This document shows, piece by piece, positions 1 through 6,473 of a stretch of 6,641 nt of DNA. Within the stretch, counting starts at the first letter, position 1. Every line of letters begins with the position of its first letter. The notes under the pieces are model-generated. The model was not told the DNA's origin. It worked only from the letters and a program-made list of their open reading frames with translations, and made no database searches. The DNA lies in contig JACCYI010000247.1 in the NCBI GenBank assembly GCA_013696535.1, forward strand, positions 1 through 6,641, written 5' to 3'. The stretch is from Solirubrobacterales bacterium (lineage in GTDB: Bacteria; Actinomycetota; Thermoleophilia; Solirubrobacterales; Solirubrobacteraceae). Position numbers and translations under genes: made by a program.

Positions 1-621
1 GTGACCATCCTGGCCCGTCGTGACGAGGTGGCGGCGATCCGCGGGCAACTCGTCGACCGGCGCGATTCCTACGCCGCGGTCCGGGCCGACAAGAAGCAAT
101 CGCTCGTCGCCGTGCGCTCAAGCCGGATAGTCGTCGAGGAAGATCTAGAGGAGCTCGAGAAGGAACAGGCCAAGATCCAGGCCACGCTGGCCGCAGCGGC
201 GCAGTCGGCCGGGGCCGGCGGCGGCGGGGTTCCGGCCGGCCCGATCAAGCGGGGATCGGGAAGTCTCATCTTCCCCGTGAGCGGCAGCATAAGCTCACCG
301 TTCGGCTTCCGCTGGGGGCGGCTGCACGCGGGCATCGACATCCCGGCTCCTATCGGCACGCCCATCCGCGCCGCGGATTCGGGCAAGGTCGTCCTGATGG
401 CGCCCACGGGCGGCTACGGCAACTACACCTGCATACAGCACAACGCTTCGCTGTCGACTTGTTACGGCCACCAGTCGCGCTTCGGGACGTCGGTCGGAGC
501 GAGCGTTACCAAGGGCCAGGTGTTCGGCTTCGTAGGCAACACAGGCCACAGCACCGGCCCGCACCTGCACTTCGAGACGCGCGTGGGCGGGCGACCGGTC
601 GATCCCATGGGCTACCTGTAG
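1..621 (+). CDS. M23 family (LytM/NlpD-like) peptidoglycan endopeptidase, 5' end outside window
   Basis: Zinc metallopeptidase expected to cut peptide cross-links in the cell wall outside the membrane. Using residue 1 at base 1, residues 1-67 are charged, Glu/Lys/Arg/Ala-rich and probably coiled coil. Residues 68-88 are a Gly/Ala/Pro linker. The LytM domain fills residues 89-206. Its zinc ligands are visible as H109 and D113 (LHAGIDIP) and the HxH motif at H188/H190 (TGPHLHF); H157 (CYGH) is the usual additional active-site His. C144 and C154 flank a loop and could form a disulfide, fitting an exported enzyme. The frame is open at base 1. The GTG there may be internal, because relatives normally have a signal peptide and a longer coiled coil, neither seen here. 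It lies 26 bp before lysA and is probably transcribed with it. The family call is secure; the true N-terminus and exact bond cleaved are not known. Confidence 0.93.
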   Translation: MTILARRDEVAAIRGQLVDRRDSYAAVRADKKQSLVAVRSSRIVVEEDLEELEKEQAKIQATLAAAAQSAGAGGGGVPAGPIKRGSGSLIFPVSGSISSPFGFRWGRLHAGIDIPAPIGTPIRAADSGKVVLMAPTGGYGNYTCIQHNASLSTCYGHQSRFGTSVGASVTKGQVFGFVGNTGHSTGPHLHFETRVGGRPVDPMGYL

Positions 622-647
622 CCATACCGCATACTCTGGCGCCGATC

Positions 648-1907
648 ATGGCCGCCGCGACGCTCACCGTCTACCCAGAGGCGGCCTCCGACGACGACGG
701 CCGTCTCGCGATCGGCGGATGCGACGCGGTGGAGCTCGCGCGGGAGTTCGGGACCCCCGCCTACGTGGTGGCCGAGGACGACCTGCGCGCCCGGGCCCGC
801 GAGTTCGCCGGAGCCATGGGGCACCACCACGGGGAACGCTCGATCGTCGCCTTTGCTTCCAAGGCGTTCCCCTGCACGGCGGCGCTGACGCTGTTCCGCG
901 AGGAGGGACTGGCCGTCGACGTGGCGTCGGGCGGCGAGCTGCACCTCGCCCGGCGAGCGGGATACGGCCTGGCGGAGATCGTCATGCACGGCAATGCAAA
1001 ATCGATCACCGAGCTTCGCAACGCGCTCGGCGCGACCATCGTGCTCGACAACCTCGACGAGATCGACCGGCTGGCCCCTCTCCTGGCTTCAGGCGCGCCA
1101 CAGCGCGTCATGTTGCGGATCACGCCCGGAGTGCAGACGGACACGCACGCGGCCGTGGCCACGGGCCAGGCCGAGTCGAAGTTCGGCTTCTCGCTCGAGG
1201 ATGCGCCGACCGCCATCGAGCGTCTCCGCACCCTGGCGCAGATCGAGCTCGCCGGACTGCACCTGCACATCGGCTCCCAGCTCTTTGACCCGGAGCCCTA
1301 TCGGCAGGCGATCGCGGCCCTGGGGCGTCTCGGGGACTTCCCGGCATACGACCTCGGTGGTGGCTTCGGCGTCCCGTACACGCGAGGAGGGCGCAGGCTC
1401 TCGGCCTCGGACCAGATCGGCGCGATGGTCGAGGCCGCACACGAGCATCTGGGCGCCGAAGCGAAGACCCTGACGATCGAGCCCGGCCGGGCGCTCACCG
1501 CCGCGGCGGGCGTCACGCTCTACACCGTCGAGTCCGTCAAGCGCAACGTCGTCACCTGGGTCGCGGTGGACGGCGGCATGTCCGACAATCTCCGGCCCAT
1601 GCTCTACGGCTCGCCCTACACGGCCGACGTGGCTGACCGGCTGGGCTCTGCCGAGGAGCCCGGCGAGCTCTGCCACCTGGCCGGCAAGCACTGCGAGTCC
1701 GGCGACGTCATCGCGCGCGACGTCCGGCTCCGGGCTCCGCGCGCCGGCGACGTGATAGCCACGCCCGTGACCGGTGCCTACGGTCACGCGCTGGCCAACA
1801 ACTACAACGGCGTGCCGAGGCCGCCCGTGATCTTCTGCTCCGGCGGCAGCGCGCGGGTCGTCGTGCGCCGCGAGACGTTCGAGGATCTCCATGCCCGCGA
1901 CGTTTAG
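648..1907 (+). CDS. lysA: diaminopimelate decarboxylase (LysA)
   Basis: PLP enzyme converting meso-diaminopimelate to L-lysine plus CO2, the last step of lysine synthesis, in the cytoplasm. The ATG at 648 gives 419 aa, the usual length. The alanine-racemase-like barrel carries the PLP lysine K72 in FASKA, where the family more often has YAxKA. It is followed by SGGEL (94-98), SKFGF (177-181), HIGSQ (207-211), the phosphate-binding GGGFG (237-241) and EPGR (278-281). The C-terminal domain has MSDNLRPMLY (311-320), the catalytic CES motif at C349-E350, and GAYGHALANNYNG (376-388) with the PLP-contacting Tyr. CES and the RPxLY segment favour diaminopimelate over ornithine or arginine as substrate. 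No good Shine-Dalgarno precedes 648. The in-frame extension upstream overlaps the M23 gene and is not homologous-looking, so 648 is chosen. The last 17 nt overlap hom. Confidence 0.97.
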   Translation: MAAATLTVYPEAASDDDGRLAIGGCDAVELAREFGTPAYVVAEDDLRARAREFAGAMGHHHGERSIVAFASKAFPCTAALTLFREEGLAVDVASGGELHLARRAGYGLAEIVMHGNAKSITELRNALGATIVLDNLDEIDRLAPLLASGAPQRVMLRITPGVQTDTHAAVATGQAESKFGFSLEDAPTAIERLRTLAQIELAGLHLHIGSQLFDPEPYRQAIAALGRLGDFPAYDLGGGFGVPYTRGGRRLSASDQIGAMVEAAHEHLGAEAKTLTIEPGRALTAAAGVTLYTVESVKRNVVTWVAVDGGMSDNLRPMLYGSPYTADVADRLGSAEEPGELCHLAGKHCESGDVIARDVRLRAPRAGDVIATPVTGAYGHALANNYNGVPRPPVIFCSGGSARVVVRRETFEDLHARDV

Positions 1908-3114
1908 GGTCGGCCTGCTCGGACACGGCACGGTGGGGGCGGCGTTTGAGTCGCTGCTCGCGGAGCGGGCCGACGCGGTCGCCGCCACCGTCGGGCTGCG
2001 GCCGGAGCTCTCAGGTGTCCTCACCCGGTCACGCGGCGACTTCGACGAGCTCCTCGAGACCTCCGACCTCATCGTGGAGCTCATGGGCGGCATCGAGCCG
2101 GCCCGCTCCCACGTCCTCGCGGCGATGCGGGCAGGGCGTCATGTGGTGACCGCCAACAAGCAGTTGCTCTCCCAGCACGGCGAGGAGCTGTGGGCCACGG
2201 CGCGCGAGCACTCGGTCCAGCTGCGCTTCGAGGGCGCCGTGGCGGGGGTGGTGCCGGTGATCCGCGTGTTGCAGGAATCGCTGGCCGCCGCCCACGTCGA
2301 GCGGATCCACGGCATCGTGAACGGGACGACCAACTTCATCCTCTCCGAGATGGCCCGCACCGGCGTGAGCTACGACGACGCCCTCGCCGAAGCCCAGGCC
2401 CTCGGGTACGCCGAAGCCGATCCCACCGACGACGTGAGCGGCCGGGACGCTGCCGCCAAGATGGCGATCCTCGCCCGCCTGGCCTTCTCCACCCCGGTGC
2501 ACATCGACCAGGTGCCGCACGAGGGCATCGAGCAGATCACGGCGGACGACATGACGTATGCCCGCGACCTCGGCCTCGGTTTGAAGCTGATCGGGACTGC
2601 GGAGCGGGTGGAGGGCGGCATCTCGGTGCGCGTACATCCGGCGTTCCTCTACGCGGGCCACCCGCTCGCATCGGTGAGCGGGCCGTTCAACGCCGTGACG
2701 CTCGAGTCGGACGCCTTCACGGAGATCACCATGTCGGGTCCCGGCGCGGGCGGGCCCCAGACCGCCACCGCCGTGCTCGGCGACGTCATCAGCGCGATGA
2801 TTCCGCCCGTGTCCACGCCCGAGGCCACGGAGCGGCTGGCCATCGTCGAGGACGTCGAGTCGGCCTTCTACCTGCATCTCGAAGTCGCCGACCGGCCGGG
2901 CGTGCTCGCCCAGGTCGCCGAGCTGCTCGGCTTGCAGGGCGCCTCGGTCAAGTCCGTGGTCCAGCGCGGGCTGGGGGAGAATGCCCGGCTCGTGATGGTG
3001 GTCCACCCCTTGCTCGAGTCGCGCTTCTTCGCCGCCGTGGCGCTGATCGGCCGGCTGGACTTCGTGCGCTCCGCTCCGCGGGCGATCCGCGTGATCGAGG
3101 AGGAGTTCGTATGA
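1891..3114 (+). CDS. hom: homoserine dehydrogenase with C-terminal ACT domain
   Basis: NAD(P)-dependent reduction of L-aspartate semialdehyde to L-homoserine, the committed step toward threonine and methionine. The 407-aa product is a monofunctional enzyme with no fused aspartokinase. The Rossmann domain starts at once with G11-x-G13-xx-G16 (GLLGHGTVG) and ends near TANK (87-90). The catalytic domain has [11 protein letters not shown] (114-124), [11 protein letters not shown] (141-151) and the signature [20 protein letters not shown] (171-190), whose D186 and K190 match the family's catalytic Asp/Lys. [10 protein letters not shown] (283-292) also fits. Residues from about 326 on ([21 protein letters not shown]) form an ACT domain, usually the threonine feedback site. 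The ATG at 1891 lies inside the lysA end, and GAGG at 1881-1884 gives a usable ribosome site 6 nt upstream. The gene ends in an ATGA overlap with thrC. NADH versus NADPH preference cannot be told from the motif alone. Confidence 0.98.
   Translation: MPATFRVGLLGHGTVGAAFESLLAERADAVAATVGLRPELSGVLTRSRGDFDELLETSDLIVELMGGIEPARSHVLAAMRAGRHVVTANKQLLSQHGEELWATAREHSVQLRFEGAVAGVVPVIRVLQESLAAAHVERIHGIVNGTTNFILSEMARTGVSYDDALAEAQALGYAEADPTDDVSGRDAAAKMAILARLAFSTPVHIDQVPHEGIEQITADDMTYARDLGLGLKLIGTAERVEGGISVRVHPAFLYAGHPLASVSGPFNAVTLESDAFTEITMSGPGAGGPQTATAVLGDVISAMIPPVSTPEATERLAIVEDVESAFYLHLEVADRPGVLAQVAELLGLQGASVKSVVQRGLGENARLVMVVHPLLESRFFAAVALIGRLDFVRSAPRAIRVIEEEFV
3097..3105 (+). promoter_or_regulatory. strong Shine-Dalgarno site for thrC
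   Basis: GAGGAGGAG lies inside the end of hom, 5 nt before the thrC ATG at 3111. It is the best ribosome site in the operon and fixes the thrC start. It also encodes Glu-Glu residues near the Hom C-terminus, so one stretch serves both roles. Confidence 0.8.
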
Positions 3115-4160
3115 GCCAGCCGCCCTGCGCCCGGCTCGAGGGCCATGGGCACCCGGGTGTGATCGAGCGCTATCGCGACCGCCTGCCGTTTTCTGACTCG
3201 GACCCCGTCGTCTCCTTGCAGGAGGGGTCGACGCCGCTCGTGTCGGCGGCCAGGCTCTCTGAGCGCGTCGGCGCGGAGGTCTGGCTCAAGATCGAGGGGG
3301 CCAATCCGACCGGCTCGTTCAAGGACCGCGGCATGACGTGCGCAGTGTCCGCCGCCATCCGCGAGGGCGCCGAAGCCGTGATCTGCGCTTCCACGGGCAA
3401 CACGGCCGCCAGTGCCGCGGCGTATGCCGGGCGAGCCGGCTTGCGCTGCGCCGTGATCGTGCCCGAAGGCAAGATCGCCACGGGCAAGCTCGCCCAGGCG
3501 CTCATGCACGGCGCGCGGGTGATCGCGTTGCGCGGCAACTTCGATCAGGCCCTGACGCTCGTGCGCGAGCTCGTCAAGCGCCATCCGATCGCGCTCGTGA
3601 ACTCGGTCAACCAGTTTCGCCTGGAGGGCCAGAAGACCGCGGCCTTCGAGCTCGCCGACGAGCTGGGCATGCTTGACGCGCTGTGCATCCCGGTGGGCAA
3701 CGCGGGAAACATCACGGCGTACTGGAAGGGGTTCTCCGAGCTCGAACTTTCGCCGCGGATGCTCGGCTTTCAGGCGGAGGGCTCCGCGCCCCTCGTGCAC
3801 GGCGCCCCGGTCGAGTTCCCCGAGACGGTCGCGTCGGCGATCCGAATCGGCAATCCGGCGCGCTGGGAGGAGGCGATGGGGGCGATGACCGCTTCGAGCG
3901 GCGCCATCCGGGCCGTCTCGGACGAGGAGATCCTCGACGCCTACAGGTTCCTGGCCGCTTCGGAAGGGGTGTTCTGCGAGCCGGCTTCGGCGGCGGCGGT
4001 GGCCGGACTGCTCAAGTACGGGGCTGACGGCGCGGGCCGTGTCGTCTGCGTGCTCACCGGCCATGGGCTCAAGGACCCGCAGTCCGCGCTCTCGCAGGCC
4101 GGCTCGGTCATCCCGTGCGAGCCCGGCCTCGCCGAGGTCGAGCTCGCCGTGCTGCGGTAG
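3111..4160 (+). CDS. thrC: threonine synthase
   Basis: PLP enzyme converting O-phospho-L-homoserine and water to L-threonine and phosphate, the last threonine step. The 349-aa product matches the short bacterial class (about 350 aa) and lacks the N-terminal extension of the E. coli/yeast class. The fold-type II PLP lysine is K71 in [16 protein letters not shown] (94-98) is the loop expected near the cofactor ring and substrate carboxylate. PVGNAGN (194-200) is the phosphate-binding loop. [13 protein letters not shown] (288-300) and the closing TGHGLKD (316-322) are also characteristic. The conserved early segment [10 protein letters not shown] (35-44) is the usual motif near the start of the fold. 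The ATG at 3111 shares ATGA with the hom stop and has a strong Shine-Dalgarno. The reading frame is open for a long way upstream of 3111, but that stretch is the out-of-frame shadow of hom. Threonine dehydratase is a related fold, but SFKDRGM and TGHGLKD point to ThrC. Confidence 0.97.
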   Translation: MSQPPCARLEGHGHPGVIERYRDRLPFSDSDPVVSLQEGSTPLVSAARLSERVGAEVWLKIEGANPTGSFKDRGMTCAVSAAIREGAEAVICASTGNTAASAAAYAGRAGLRCAVIVPEGKIATGKLAQALMHGARVIALRGNFDQALTLVRELVKRHPIALVNSVNQFRLEGQKTAAFELADELGMLDALCIPVGNAGNITAYWKGFSELELSPRMLGFQAEGSAPLVHGAPVEFPETVASAIRIGNPARWEEAMGAMTASSGAIRAVSDEEILDAYRFLAASEGVFCEPASAAAVAGLLKYGADGAGRVVCVLTGHGLKDPQSALSQAGSVIPCEPGLAEVELAVLR

Positions 4161-5011
4161 TGCAACGTCGTCGCCTGGTCCGGGTTCCAGCTTCGTCGGC
4201 CAACCTCGGGCCCGGCTTCGACGTCATGGCCGCCGCGCTGTCGCTGCACATCGAGGTCGAAGTGGAGGAGACCGGGCGCTTCGGGGTGGAGACCGATCTC
4301 CAGATCGCCCGCGACCGGCGCAACCTCTGCGTCCGGGGCTTCGCGAAGCTCCGCCCCGTCGACGACTTCACCTTCCGGATCCGCTCCGACGTGCCGCTCA
4401 CGGGCGGCCTGGGCACAAGCGCCGCGGCGTATGTCGCCGGCCTGGTGGCTGCGGATTCGATCTTCGAGCTCGACGCCGATGTGCTCGCCCTTGCGAGCGA
4501 GCTCGAAGGCCATCCCGATAACGCGGCCGCCGCGCTGCTCGGTGGCCTGGTGATCTGCGCCGATGGCGCCGCCACCCGTTTCGACGCTCCCGCGGGCCTG
4601 GAAGCGATCCTGCTCATACCGGACCGCGCGGTGCGCACTATCCAGGCGCGGGCCGCACTGCCGGCCGACATCCCCATGGGCGACGCCGTCTACAACGTGG
4701 CTCACGCCGCCCTGCTGTCGTTCGGCCTGGCCCGGGGCGACTTCGAACTGATCGCTCGTGGCTTGCGTGACCGTGTGCATCAGCCGCGCCGAGCGTCGCT
4801 GTATCCCCGCTCTGCGGAGGTGGTCGAGTACGCGCCCGAGCTCGGCGCCCTGGGCGCGACCGTCTCAGGAGCCGGTCCTGCCGTGCTCGTGTGGACTCAC
4901 TGCGAGGCGACGGGCGCAGTGCTCGGGCGGCTCCAGGAGCGAGCGGAGGGATGGGCGGAAGTGGTGCGCGTGACCTTTGAGCCGGAAGGCGCGGACGTGC
5001 GGTCGTTATGA
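4160..5011 (+). CDS. thrB: homoserine kinase (GHMP family)
   Basis: ATP-dependent phosphorylation of L-homoserine, supplying the phosphohomoserine used by ThrC. The 283-aa product is a little shorter than the usual 300-310 aa. All three GHMP-kinase motifs are present: VPASSANLGPGFD (9-21), the ATP-phosphate loop TGGLGTSAAA (81-90), and TVSGAGPAVLVW (234-245). HPDNAAAALLGGLVI (118-132), RDRVHQPRR (203-211) and the ALP after R164 are specific signatures of homoserine kinase. The phosphate loop has GLGTS where GLGSS is common; this conservative change should not abolish activity. The GTG at 4160 uses the last base of the thrC TAG (TAGTG). There is no Shine-Dalgarno at a normal distance, so translation probably depends on reinitiation by ribosomes finishing thrC. 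An earlier start would add an Arg-rich tail overlapping thrC and looks wrong. No rho gene follows, unlike the mycobacterial order. Confidence 0.96.
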   Translation: MQRRRLVRVPASSANLGPGFDVMAAALSLHIEVEVEETGRFGVETDLQIARDRRNLCVRGFAKLRPVDDFTFRIRSDVPLTGGLGTSAAAYVAGLVAADSIFELDADVLALASELEGHPDNAAAALLGGLVICADGAATRFDAPAGLEAILLIPDRAVRTIQARAALPADIPMGDAVYNVAHAALLSFGLARGDFELIARGLRDRVHQPRRASLYPRSAEVVEYAPELGALGATVSGAGPAVLVWTHCEATGAVLGRLQERAEGWAEVVRVTFEPEGADVRSL

Positions 5012-5058
5012 ACCTTCTGGTGTCGCTGATGGCGCCCGGACGCCGGCTCGGGCCTTCG

Positions 5059-5070
5059 CCTACCGGTAGG
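5059..5070. repeat. 12-bp perfect palindrome at the 3' end of the minus-strand gene
   Basis: CCTACCGGTAGG is its own reverse complement and contains the TAG stop of the minus-strand gene. It sits in the 48-bp gap (5012-5059) and gene end between convergent thrB and that gene. The gap also has a weak 5-bp G+C stem (5034-5038 with 5049-5053), but no T-run on either side. I therefore do not call an intrinsic terminator. A termination or protein-binding role is possible but unsupported beyond the symmetry. Confidence 0.3.
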
Positions 5071-5506
5071 TCCCGGTGTAGGCGAACTTGTAGACGCCGT
5101 CCTTCTGGTCGCCGGCGAACTCGCCGGTCAGGCGATGGCCCTTGAGGTCGCCCGTGCCCTTGGTGAGGGTGAAGGAGCCCGCGGAAACGGTGACGGTCTC
5201 ACCGGCGATGGTCTGGGTCGCCTCGCCCGTACCGCTGAGCGAGCCCTTGGCGGTGTAGATCGTCACCTTGCGAGCCTTGATCCGGAAGGTGCCCTCCTCG
5301 GTGCCGGGAGTGACCTTGACGCGGTAGACGATGGCGCCATCGCCCAGGATCTTGTCCTTGATGTCTCCGGACACGTAGCTGTCCTGGCCGACGGCGTGCG
5401 TCGGGCTCACGTACGCGACACCCGAGGTCTTGCGACTGGCGGCCCCGAGGGCCACGCTCGACGAGCCGACGGTGAGGATGAAGAGAAGCGGGATGAGCTT
5501 GCGCAT
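5060..5506 (-). CDS. small exported beta-rich protein of unknown function
   Basis: The ATG at 5506 gives 148 aa. Residues 1-22 are a typical Sec signal peptide: MRK, then a hydrophobic core LIPLLFILTVG, then a small-residue region ending near ALGA, with cleavage likely around residue 22. The mature part, about 126 aa, has no Cys and no further membrane segment. It alternates Thr/Val/Tyr/Phe with Gly, as in repeated beta hairpins: YRVKVTPG (61-68), TFRIKARKVTIY (73-84), GSLSGTGEATQTI (88-100), GSFTLTKGTGDLKG (110-123), YKFAYTGTYR (139-148). This resembles the allene-oxide-cyclase/dirigent type of small barrel found in predicted secreted bacterial proteins, but that likeness is from memory and weak. 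An in-frame TTG at 5539 would add 11 residues before the signal peptide and is less likely. The gene is convergent with thrB and divergent from the VOC gene. No enzymatic residues can be named. Confidence 0.8.
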   Translation of the reverse strand: MRKLIPLLFILTVGSSSVALGAASRKTSGVAYVSPTHAVGQDSYVSGDIKDKILGDGAIVYRVKVTPGTEEGTFRIKARKVTIYTAKGSLSGTGEATQTIAGETVTVSAGSFTLTKGTGDLKGHRLTGEFAGDQKDGVYKFAYTGTYR

Positions 5507-5512
5507 CCCGAG

Positions 5513-5539
5513 ACGATACACCCGGAAGTGGCACGACAA
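5513..5539 (-). promoter_or_regulatory. possible promoter of the exported-protein gene, leaderless type
   Basis: On the minus strand, TTGTCG (5539-5534) and TATCGT (5518-5513) resemble -35 and -10 boxes of a main sigma factor. The spacer is only 15 bp, which is short. Transcription would begin about at the ATG at 5506, giving a leaderless mRNA. That would agree with the absence of a Shine-Dalgarno there, and leaderless mRNAs are common in actinobacteria. The match is modest. Confidence 0.25.
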
Positions 5540-5541
5540 GG

Positions 5542-5556
5542 GGTCCTTTTCGGACC
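5542..5556. repeat. short inverted repeat in the divergent intergenic region
   Basis: GGTCC and GGACC flank the loop TTTTC, forming a 5-bp hairpin or operator-like dyad. It lies in the 75 bp between the two divergent genes, 25 bp before the VOC start codon. It could bind a regulator, but a dyad this short is also expected by chance. Confidence 0.2.
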
Positions 5557-5581
5557 GGCGAACGCGTCAGACTCGAGCCTC

Positions 5582-6013
5582 ATGACGCGACTTGTTGGAG
5601 TCAACCACGTGGCCATCGAGGTCGGAGATCTGAAGGAGGCCTTGACGTTCTACGGTCGGATCTTCGATGTCCGCCTCCGTGGTCGGGCGCCCGGTATGGC
5701 CTTCATCGACATGGGCGACCAGTTCATCGCCCTCTCGGAGGGGCGGTCGCAGTCTTCAGATGACGATCGCCACTTTGGTCTCGTGGTCGACGACCAAGCC
5801 GCTGCCCGCCGGGCTCTGAAGAACGCGGGGGTCGAGATCCTCCCTGGCCGCGGCCTCGACTTCCGCGATCCGTGGGGCAATCGCGTCCAGCTGGTCGAGT
5901 ACTCCGAGATTCAGTTCACGAAGGCGGCAAGCGTGCTGAGCGGCATGGGTCTGGGTGATCTGGCCAAATCGGATTCCGCCGTCGATGAGCTCACGCGCAA
6001 GGGACTTCACTGA
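5582..6013 (+). CDS. VOC superfamily protein (glyoxalase/bleomycin-resistance/dioxygenase fold)
   Basis: Single vicinal-oxygen-chelate protein of 143 aa, probably a cytoplasmic dimer. Two beta-alpha-beta-beta-beta modules are visible: VNHVAIEVGDLKEALTFYGR (7-26) with the strands after it, then RHFGLVVDDQAAARRAL (63-79) to DPWGNRVQLVEY (96-107). H9, H64 and E106 or E107 region (the Glu of QLVEY is residue 106) are at the positions where metal-dependent members bind their divalent ion, so a metal site is likely. Residues about 110-143 are a charged tail beyond the usual fold. The substrate cannot be assigned: lactoylglutathione, methylmalonyl-CoA and antibiotic-binding relatives share this core, and glyoxalase I-like annotations would be a guess. 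The ATG at 5582 starts right before the first strand but has only a weak ribosome site. A GTG at 5528 would add 18 residues. Confidence 0.88.
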   Translation: MTRLVGVNHVAIEVGDLKEALTFYGRIFDVRLRGRAPGMAFIDMGDQFIALSEGRSQSSDDDRHFGLVVDDQAAARRALKNAGVEILPGRGLDFRDPWGNRVQLVEYSEIQFTKAASVLSGMGLGDLAKSDSAVDELTRKGLH

Positions 6014-6148
6014 AATTGCGGACGACGGGTGGCCGCAGTCGCCCTTACGGTCGTCGCACGAAAGGAGCGGGGTCCGTAGATCACCGGTAGGTCGCTTCGC
6101 GCCCGCTGGACGCTTCGCGACACTCGCAGTCCGGGTATCCGGTCAGGC
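6014..6148. other. intergenic region with a long-loop inverted repeat and a 9-bp direct repeat
   Basis: These 135 bp separate the VOC gene from the small winged-helix-like gene. GACGAC (6021-6026) and GTCGTC (6050-6055) can pair across a 23-nt loop just after the VOC stop. There is no T-run, so a terminator is doubtful. AAAGGAG (6061-6067) looks like a ribosome site, but no start codon follows at a suitable distance. CGCTTCGCG occurs twice (6093-6101, 6111-6119), 18 bp apart. I see no convincing promoter. Confidence 0.35.
6093..6119. repeat. two direct copies of CGCTTCGCG, possible operator
   Basis: Identical 9-mers start at 6093 and 6111, so their starts are 18 bp apart, nearly two helical turns. 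They end 29 bp before the GTG of the winged-helix-like gene. Spacing and location would suit binding of a dimeric regulator. Repeats this short can arise by chance in G+C-rich DNA. Confidence 0.25.
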
Positions 6149-6385
6149 GTGTCCCGTGCTTCGGTGGTTCTGGCAGCGCTCAGTGGCGATCCGACGAGTA
6201 CGTCGGACCTCTACGACCGCGTCGGCTACGGGACGCTGGTTCGTGTCGGCCTGGTCGCATACGAGGCGTTCCGCGCGGAGCTCGTGAGCCTGTCGGACGC
6301 CGGTCTCGCCGAGGGTGAGACCCCAGATGACGGCCCGACCATGTGGCGGCTGCGCGAAGCACCCGCGTCCTCTGACGATGCCTGA
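6149..6385 (+). CDS. small winged-helix-like protein, 78 aa
   Basis: I do not recognise a named family. The sequence reads as a compact winged helix-turn-helix: helix 1 about 4-12 (ASVVLAALS), helix 2 about 17-24 (STSDLYDRV), helix 3 about 28-49 (GTLVRVGLVAYEAFRAELVSL), then AGLAEGETPDDGPTMWRLRE (51-70) as a beta-hairpin wing. The pattern of a short divided unit, then AFRAEL..L..AGL and a two-strand wing ending in WRL is common in small actinobacterial transcription-factor-like proteins. The composition is balanced rather than Arg/Ser/Pro-rich, which supports real coding. GTG 6149 is the first possible start after an in-frame stop at 6077. GTG 6164 is an alternative, and neither has a good Shine-Dalgarno. 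DNA binding is inferred from the fold only; no partner domain is present, so it could also be a protein-interaction winged helix. Confidence 0.6.
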   Translation: MSRASVVLAALSGDPTSTSDLYDRVGYGTLVRVGLVAYEAFRAELVSLSDAGLAEGETPDDGPTMWRLREAPASSDDA

Positions 6386-6400
6386 GAGCGAATCGCGTGA

Positions 6401-6419
6401 CACGGTGGCGGAGACCGTG
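6401..6419. repeat. inverted repeat 1 downstream of the 78-aa gene
   Basis: CACGGT (6401-6406) pairs with ACCGTG (6414-6419) around a 7-nt loop. It is 16 bp past the stop of the 78-aa gene and is the first of three hairpins in 96 bp. No T-run follows. Confidence 0.35.
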
Positions 6420-6440
6420 CCTGGTGCCCAGCAGGGGTTG

Positions 6441-6465
6441 ACGTCTGGGTCGCGCACCCAGGCGT
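6441..6465 (+). repeat. inverted repeat 2: 10-bp stem with 5-nt loop
   Basis: ACGTCTGGGT (6441-6450) and ACCCAGGCGT (6456-6465) flank the loop CGCGC. All ten positions pair in a plus-strand transcript, one as a U-G pair. In a minus-strand transcript the same position is an A-C mismatch, so the fold favours plus-strand RNA. This is the strongest hairpin I found in the window. It could be a terminator without a T-run, or a structured 3' end. Confidence 0.45.
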
Positions 6466-6473
6466 AGACGGCT

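Noticed and set aside
622..647. CATACT before lysA as a -10 promoter element or a lysine riboswitch position.
   Set aside because: No matching -35 element is present, and 26 bp is far too short for a lysine riboswitch.
1089..2093. Long minus-strand open frame of 334 codons across lysA and hom.
   Set aside because: It is an antisense shadow produced by high G+C third positions. Its translation is rich in Arg/Ala/Gly with no motif, while the plus strand carries complete enzyme signatures.
2868..4064. Long minus-strand open frame of 398 codons across hom and thrC.
   Set aside because: Same reason: antisense to two well-identified enzymes, with no family motif and Arg/Gly-rich low-information translation.
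5012..5059. Possible intrinsic terminator between thrB and the convergent gene.
   Set aside because: Only 4- to 5-bp G+C stems can be drawn and there is no T-run on either strand.
5135..5581. In-frame plus-strand extension of the VOC gene upstream to 5135.
   Set aside because: It is antisense to the exported-protein gene, and the VOC fold begins within four residues of the ATG at 5582. The extension has no domain character.
6061..6080. AAAGGAG as a ribosome site for a hidden small gene.
   Set aside because: No ATG, GTG or TTG follows at 4-12 nt, and the next stop in the relevant frame comes quickly.
5062..6093. The 11-mer ACCGGTAGGTC occurs at 5062-5072 and again at 6083-6093.
   Set aside because: A few exact 11-base matches are expected by chance in a window of this length, more so at high G+C. 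The flanks differ and neither copy borders a mobile element.
5955..6287. Plus-strand open frame of 110 codons overlapping the VOC end and the 78-aa gene.
   Set aside because: Its translation is Arg/Ser-rich and overlaps two better-supported frames. The FAPAGRFAT stretch comes from the short DNA repeat there.
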